NCBI GenBank assembly: GCA_023409435.1
Contig: JAEYHP010000098.1
Location: 1 to 25,852 of the forward strand
Direction: 5' to 3'
Length of the DNA: 25,852 nt
Source: Bacillota bacterium
GTDB lineage: Bacteria; Bacillota; Clostridia; Christensenellales; CAG-138
Shown: positions 22,492-25,852 of the stretch, one piece after another
How positions within the stretch are numbered: position 1 is the first letter of the stretch
Layout: the number at the start of each line of letters is the position of its first letter
Translations under genes and position numbers: made by a program
The notes under the pieces: generated by a model
What the model saw: the letters and a program-made list of their open reading frames with translations, nothing else
Database searches by the model: none
What the model was told of the DNA's origin: nothing

Positions 22492-23043
22492 ATGAATTGG
22501 GAGGAGTATTTAAATGATATATGGATTGAACGGCTGGTTTGGGTTAGGCAGCTCATAACGAGTATCATGCTGAATCAACGCGATCTAAATTTGGTAGCAA
22601 GGCGTGTAGAACGGAATGCTACTGAGTTGGGACAAATATTAGCGGATGTATATGGCGAGGAAGCCGGAAAGAACTTTCAGAATTTGCTCAGTAAGTACAT
22701 CGTTACTTTGTCCATAGTTGTGACCACAATTAAATCTGGGAAAAATACTGATATTCTTATGGAACAGTGGCTGGCTTCCGCAGGGGAAATTGCAGAATCC
22801 CTATCTCAACTCAATCCTTATTGGGATAAATCAGTCGTTGAATCGTTAATTCGGGATCAAATACAACTGGAGTTCGACTTCGCTTCCGATCTGAAGAAAG
22901 AGAATTTTGGGCAAGGTATTGCCAATTTTGATGTCGCATATGATAATGCACGAAAAGCAAGCCGCCTCATGATAGATGGCATCAAAATGCACCTGGGCCT
23001 GGAGAACCCTTCCTCGCAACAAAACACTCAGGGCAATTTGTAA
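22492..23043 (+). CDS. Conserved helical protein, function unknown
   Basis: A 183-residue, all-helical soluble protein beginning MNWEEYLNDIWIERLVWVRQ. I recall similar proteins in Clostridia, sometimes labelled 'acetylglutamate kinase' in databases without support; no kinase motif is seen here. LNPYWDKSVVESLIRDQIQL and a Trp/Tyr-rich start are the most notable parts. The helices could form a four-helix bundle. The start is fixed by GGAGGG 8 bases before ATG at 22492; the frame is open upstream to 22081 but that stretch is RNA-like. A terminator follows at 23084. Confidence 0.75.
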   Translation: MNWEEYLNDIWIERLVWVRQLITSIMLNQRDLNLVARRVERNATELGQILADVYGEEAGKNFQNLLSKYIVTLSIVVTTIKSGKNTDILMEQWLASAGEIAESLSQLNPYWDKSVVESLIRDQIQLEFDFASDLKKENFGQGIANFDVAYDNARKASRLMIDGIKMHLGLENPSSQQNTQGNL

Positions 23044-23083
23044 AGGGTATTTTAAAGAGTCAACCGTTGTTTTAAGGCAGCAA

Positions 23084-23116
23084 AAAAGCCCGCAACCATA
23101 CTGTTTGCGGGCTTTT
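23084..23116. terminator. Terminator copy next to the tRNA remnant
   Basis: A 12-base arm AAAAGCCCGCAA pairs with TTGCGGGCTTTT. It ends the gene at 22492 on the plus strand. On the minus strand it is a near-copy of the terminator behind tRNA-Pro at 25065-25097. Confidence 0.88.
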
Positions 23117-23119
23117 CCT

Positions 23120-23166
23120 TGTGGCCGGAGACTGAATTCCCAACCAGCGGCCTTTTGGTCCCGAAC
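23120..23166 (-). pseudogene. Remnant of a tRNA-Pro 3' half
   Basis: The plus-strand segment 23148-23168 reads CGGCCTTTTGGTCCCGAAC, matching 18 of 19 bases of the anticodon and variable-arm part of the intact tRNA-Pro at 25102-25178. The spacing to the terminator on its left is the same in both copies. The T-arm and acceptor part have diverged, and the 5' half is gone, replaced by the HAD gene, whose stop codon lies at the junction. A non-functional copy. Confidence 0.7.
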
Positions 23167-23991
23167 TTATTCCAATATCAGCTTCTCGATAGCACGGGCC
23201 ACGCCATCCTCATCATTGCTCTGCGTCACATAATCGGCGACAGCTTTGAGCTCATCCGTACCGTTTGCCATCGCCACCGCGTATCCTGCCGCAGACAGCA
23301 TGGATATATCGTTTCCGCCGTCTCCGAACGCCATCGTCTTCCGGATGTCGATGTTCAAATGCCGGCACAATATCGTTAAAGCGTTGCCCTTGGTTGCGGC
23401 CGCGGCGTTGAGCTCTATGTTGTATACTTGCGAACTGGTCAAAGCGATCATGGGGAATGCTTCCTGCAGTTCGCGGATGGCGGCGAGCCTCTTGCCGCTA
23501 TCGTGGAAAAAGAGTTGGATCTTCTGAACATCCGCCCGTTTTTCGCGCATGAAGACAACATAATCGTCCAAGGGCTTTCGATTGCCCTTTACAACTGCAG
23601 CGAGTGAATCGGGAATGTGATATTCAATGAGGTCATAGGAAGCTCTGCCCATCAGCGCTTCGTTGTTGCAGTAGCATTCGTTGATTGCGTCGTATTTCTG
23701 GATGAACCCGATGACCTCCATCGCCAGTTCATAGGGGATGTTCGCTTCGAATATTGAGGCATTCTCCTTGAGATCCCACACGGCTGCGCCGTTGATGGAG
23801 ATGATGTATCTCAGATTCGGCAGTATTTTGATATATTCCGGCAACCCCTGTACCATACGGCCCGTTGACGGTACGATCCAGATCCCCCTGTCAACCACCT
23901 TTTGGAGTGTTCTTAGGGTTGCTTCCGTCAGCTTTTTTTCGCTATTGAGCAGGGTACCGTCCATATCCATTGCGATCAGTTTTATATCCAT
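23167..23991 (-). CDS. Cof-type HAD-IIB sugar phosphatase
   Basis: A 274-residue HAD hydrolase. Motif I is DMDGTLLNS with nucleophile Asp9; motif II is the Ser/Thr of VPSTGRM; motif III Lys lies in the AAATKGNAL segment; motif IV is FGDGGNDISML. The C2B cap is typical of Cof/YidA phosphatases, which dephosphorylate sugar phosphates or flavin precursors with loose specificity. ATG at 23991 starts MDIKLIAMDMDG with GAGGAG 11 bases in front; in-frame starts further upstream are weaker. The stop codon meets the tRNA remnant. Confidence 0.9.
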   Translation of the reverse strand: MDIKLIAMDMDGTLLNSEKKLTEATLRTLQKVVDRGIWIVPSTGRMVQGLPEYIKILPNLRYIISINGAAVWDLKENASIFEANIPYELAMEVIGFIQKYDAINECYCNNEALMGRASYDLIEYHIPDSLAAVVKGNRKPLDDYVVFMREKRADVQKIQLFFHDSGKRLAAIRELQEAFPMIALTSSQVYNIELNAAAATKGNALTILCRHLNIDIRKTMAFGDGGNDISMLSAAGYAVAMANGTDELKAVADYVTQSNDEDGVARAIEKLILE

Positions 23992-24338
23992 TACTATGCG
24001 TTCTCCTCTGCAAATCCTTCCGCCCACCCGCCTGCGGGATAAAGCGGCTTACAAGGATACATTGTAACATAAATACGCCGCAAAGGGTCACTTTGCTGGC
24101 AGTGTAGTGTAACCCTTACTAAATCGAAAACATTGAGAGCTGCCAAAGGAAGGCTGTATGCCCATAGGCTCTCCCCGCAGGAGAATTCATTTCTTAAAGA
24201 GCATCAATACAGCCACGTAAAAGTCGTGTCAACCCATGGGTATTCCTATGTTTTTTAGGAACACCATGCCATTCTTCCATGATATAATTACGAAAATCTT
24301 CTTACTAAAACTATTTCTATTACGGATAGAAGCCCGGC
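23992..24338. other. Intergenic region with two large inverted repeats
   Basis: No gene is seen. GGCTGTAT (24152-24159) pairs with ATACAGCC (24207-24214), with GCTCT/AGAGC nested inside. CATGGGTATTCCTA (24235-24248) pairs with TAGGAACACCATG (24256-24268). TATAAT at 24283-24288 could be a -10 for the FHA transcript, but no matching -35 was found. Confidence 0.45.
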
Positions 24339-24431
24339 ATGGCCAAATTATGCGGCGTTATCCACCGTGATATCGGCCCGGATAATATTATGCTGTATGG
24401 CGGCCCCGGAGCGGCACCTGTGCAGGCATAA
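24339..24431 (+). pseudogene. Fragment of a Ser/Thr protein kinase (catalytic loop)
   Basis: A 30-codon open stretch carries GVIHRDIGPDNIMLYG, which is the catalytic loop HRDxxPDNIM of bacterial Ser/Thr kinases. An in-frame stop precedes it (24327-24329) and TAA closes it, so only a sliver of the kinase remains. It lies 28 bases before an FHA-domain gene; FHA domains bind phosphothreonine and often neighbour such kinases. This fits a former kinase-FHA pair that lost its kinase by deletion. Confidence 0.7.
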
Positions 24432-24459
24432 CGGTAATCATGCTTAGGAGGAAACAACA

Positions 24460-24993
24460 ATGCCAATGAAACAATGCGAGAAAGTCGGTCACTTTTATGA
24501 TACCGCCATCCACTCCCAGTGCCCCTACTGCAACAACGAGCTCAACAACGTTACCCGTCTGCCGGATACAGGGGTGATCATGCCGCCGTTCGACCAAATG
24601 CCGCCGTTCGGGCCTGATAGAGATGACATGTATGGGGATTGTTTTGACAGAGTGGATCCCGTGGTGGGCTGGTTGGTTGTTATCAACGGGCACGAGAGAG
24701 GCCGGGATTACCGCATCCATTCCGATAACAACTTTATCGGCCGCCATGAAAAAAGCGACATCTGCCTCCGCGGCTATAAGGGGGTCTACCGTGAGAAGCA
24801 CGCAAATATCAGCTACGATACGCACGAAAACAAGTACTACCTCTCGCCCGGAGAAGGCCCGGAGCTCACCCGCCACAACGACGAAGCTATATTCAAGACG
24901 GTGGAGCTGCAGGCGTATGACACCATCGAAATGGGCCAGACACAATTTTTATTTTTGCCTCTTTGCTCGGAAAGGTTCACGTGGACGAAATGA
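24460..24993 (+). CDS. Zinc-ribbon plus FHA-domain protein
   Basis: A 177-residue protein. The N-terminus holds a short metal site (Cys6, His11, Cys21, Cys24 in QCEKVGHFY and SQCPYC), followed by a Pro/Asp-rich linker. Residues 70-170 are an FHA domain with FIGRHEKSDICL, the conserved REKHANISYD, and a YYLSPGEG stretch. FHA domains recognise phosphothreonine, so this is likely a reader of Ser/Thr kinase output. AGGAGG precedes ATG at 24460. A kinase fragment lies just upstream; no intact kinase is in the window. Confidence 0.88.
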   Translation: MPMKQCEKVGHFYDTAIHSQCPYCNNELNNVTRLPDTGVIMPPFDQMPPFGPDRDDMYGDCFDRVDPVVGWLVVINGHERGRDYRIHSDNNFIGRHEKSDICLRGYKGVYREKHANISYDTHENKYYLSPGEGPELTRHNDEAIFKTVELQAYDTIEMGQTQFLFLPLCSERFTWTK

Positions 24994-25064
24994 GCGCCAT
25001 AGGACACTCTATCAATAACAAAAGGCAGATGAAATGCCCCGTTTAATCCGACTTGAGACATAAG

Positions 25065-25097
25065 AAAAGCCCGTAAACGTATTGTTTGCGGGCTTTT
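25065..25097 (-). terminator. Terminator of the tRNA-Thr/tRNA-Pro operon
   Basis: AAAAGCCCGTAAAC pairs with GTTTGCGGGCTTTT with one mismatch. It lies directly after tRNA-Pro on the minus strand and also stops the FHA transcript on the plus strand. A near-copy stands at 23084-23116. Confidence 0.88.
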
Positions 25098-25101
25098 CAT
25101 A

Positions 25102-25178
25102 TGGTCGGGGCGATGTGATTTGAACACACGGCCTTCTGGTCCCGAACCAGACGCGCTACCAAGCTGCGCTACGCCCCG
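25102..25178 (-). tRNA. tRNA-Pro (anticodon CGG)
   Basis: A full cloverleaf of 77 bases: acceptor stem CGGGGCG/CGCCCCG, anticodon loop TTCGGGA (anticodon CGG, codon CCG), T-loop TTCAAAT, and an encoded CCA. It is 3 bases after tRNA-Thr in the same transcript. Confidence 0.97.
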
Positions 25179-25181
25179 ACA

Positions 25182-25257
25182 TGGAGCCAACGAGGGGACT
25201 CGGACCCCTGACCTGCTGATTACGAATCAGCTGCTCTACCAGCTGAGCTACGTTGGC
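25182..25257 (-). tRNA. tRNA-Thr (anticodon CGT)
   Basis: A 76-base cloverleaf: acceptor stem GCCAACG/CGTTGGC, anticodon loop TTCGTAA (anticodon CGT, codon ACG), T-loop TCCGAGT, and an encoded CCA. It is the first gene of the tRNA pair; a small hairpin GGTGCG/CGCACC (25269-25285) precedes it in the leader. Confidence 0.97.
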
Positions 25258-25296
25258 AGTCAAATTTAGGTGCGCATCACGCACCCGACTTTATCA

Positions 25297-25325
25297 ATTA
25301 TAGGGAAGAGGGACAATTTCGTCAA
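25297..25325 (-). promoter_or_regulatory. Proximal promoter of the tRNA pair
   Basis: On the minus strand TTGACG (25325-25320) and TATAAT (25302-25297) are 17 bases apart, a near-ideal sigma-A promoter about 40 bases before tRNA-Thr. Confidence 0.88.
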
Positions 25326-25363
25326 GCACTTTCTTGTGCCAAAACCGCCGTGAAACTCTTGGA

Positions 25364-25392
25364 CTTATAAGGAAGAAGGGCGGATTCGTCAA
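25364..25392 (-). promoter_or_regulatory. Distal tandem promoter of the tRNA pair
   Basis: TTGACG (25392-25387) and TATAAG (25369-25364), also 17 bases apart, with a spacer (CCC-CTTCC) similar to that of the proximal promoter. It looks like a duplicated promoter. Its -35 overlaps the stop codon of the ArsR gene. Confidence 0.75.
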
Positions 25393-25721
25393 GCGTCTCC
25401 CTGTACTTTTTGCGTCTCAAACGTCTCCGGCCGCATCAGCTCCATACCACTCAAAAACTCCTGCAGCAGGGCGATTGCGGCGTCAAACCGTTCCTTTTCC
25501 ACGCTGTACATGGTAAACCCGCCCTGCCGCCTTGCGCGTACCAGCCCGCAGGAGGTAAGTATTTTCATGTGGTAGGAAAGCGAGGGTTGGGTGATATTGA
25601 AGCATTCGAGTATGCTGTTGGCGCACATGCTTTCCAATGTCAGCATATGCACGATTTTTAAGCGCGTTTCATCCGCGAGCGCCTTGAAGAGCGGCACATA
25701 ATTATAATAGTAAGTCGTCAT
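25389..25721 (-). CDS. ArsR-family winged-helix regulator
   Basis: A 110-residue regulator with the ArsR fold: FKALADETRLKIVHML at the start, the recognition helix ITQPSLSYHMKILTSCGLV, and the wing RARRQGGFTMYSV. No CxC metal-sensing motif sits in the recognition helix, so a classic arsenic or cadmium site is not evident; Cys residues at MCANSILEC could be involved. It starts 23 bases after an amidase-like gene. Its target is unknown. Confidence 0.9.
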   Translation of the reverse strand: MTTYYYNYVPLFKALADETRLKIVHMLTLESMCANSILECFNITQPSLSYHMKILTSCGLVRARRQGGFTMYSVEKERFDAAIALLQEFLSGMELMRPETFETQKVQGDA

Positions 25722-25744
25722 GCCTCATCCACCTTAAAAAACCG

Positions 25745-25852
25745 TCAATCCTTAAAGTACGCAAGGATGCCGTTCTTGATGCCTTCCGCCATTTTCTTCT
25801 GGAAGGCAGAGTCAGTCAGCTTGTAATCTTCCTCTTTGTTGGTCATATGCCC
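25745..25852 (-). CDS. N-acetylmuramoyl-L-alanine amidase (amidase_3), C-terminal end
   Basis: The last 35 codons of a gene that continues beyond the window. GHMTNKEEDYKLTDSAFQKK followed by MAEGIKNGILAYF matches the end of amidase_3 enzymes, where the motif GFxSNxxED is followed by a helix ending the domain. These enzymes cut the amide bond between muramic acid and the stem peptide in cell-wall remodelling. The short visible part limits the certainty. Confidence 0.7.
   Translation of the reverse strand, partial: GHMTNKEEDYKLTDSAFQKKMAEGIKNGILAYFKD

Overview
The window reads as chromosomal DNA of a low-to-mid GC Gram-positive bacterium, most likely a gut-type member of the Clostridia. The grounds are strong AAGGAGG-type ribosome sites with frequent TTG/GTG starts, sigma-A-like promoters, an EFR1-type ferredoxin, a GutM/SorC-controlled sorbitol-type PTS, a CPBP protease, and an FHA protein beside a kinase remnant. 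The genus cannot be fixed from the sequence alone. No transposase, integrase, CRISPR array or rRNA was seen.

Layout. 1-470: 3' end of tuf and its terminator. 485-1225: EFR1 flavodoxin/ferredoxin (minus). 1226-3377: an AT-rich spacer full of CGAATT-like motifs, then a complete inducible-resistance-style unit: promoter, 8-codon leader peptide MCASIRLR, attenuator terminators and a Mef-like macrolide efflux MFS gene. 3459-6228: zinc-ribbon protein and a histidine kinase/response regulator pair (minus). 6229-7214: a small-gene zone with a 39-codon ORF, a doubly frameshifted XRE regulator, repeats and a small Cys-rich protein. 7240-11339: minus-strand run of HDOD protein, CPBP protease, LURP-one-like protein, an unknown protein carrying the Na+-decarboxylase signature IGxIGxADGPTxIF, and a YhhN-like membrane protein. 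11393-13489: frameshifted ketopantoate reductase-like gene and an MDR dehydrogenase.

13791-19202 is a polyol module. A SorC regulator (plus) faces a minus-strand operon gutM-srlA-srlE-srlB-SAF-domain oxidoreductase-HPr paralogue. The sorC and gutM promoters share a 12-nt element (TTGCwCAAATGT), so SorC probably controls both. The usual SDR-type sorbitol-6-phosphate dehydrogenase is missing. 19615-21978: an upstream 11-codon ORF, a GH4 phospho-glycosidase and a BadF/BcrA-type sugar kinase, probably one catabolic unit. 21979-23116: a candidate structured RNA, a hairpin that hides a ribosome site, and a conserved helical protein of unknown function.

23120-25392: a tRNA-Pro remnant and terminator copy, a Cof-type HAD phosphatase, a leftover Ser/Thr-kinase catalytic loop, an FHA protein, and the intact tRNA-Thr/tRNA-Pro pair with two near-identical tandem promoters. 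The window closes with an ArsR regulator and the 3' end of an amidase_3-like gene.

The most notable items are the Mef-like unit with its leader peptide, the shared SorC element, the overlapping stems before srlA, the structured leader region at 22041-22484, and the duplicated tRNA-Pro 3' half plus terminator about 2 kb apart.
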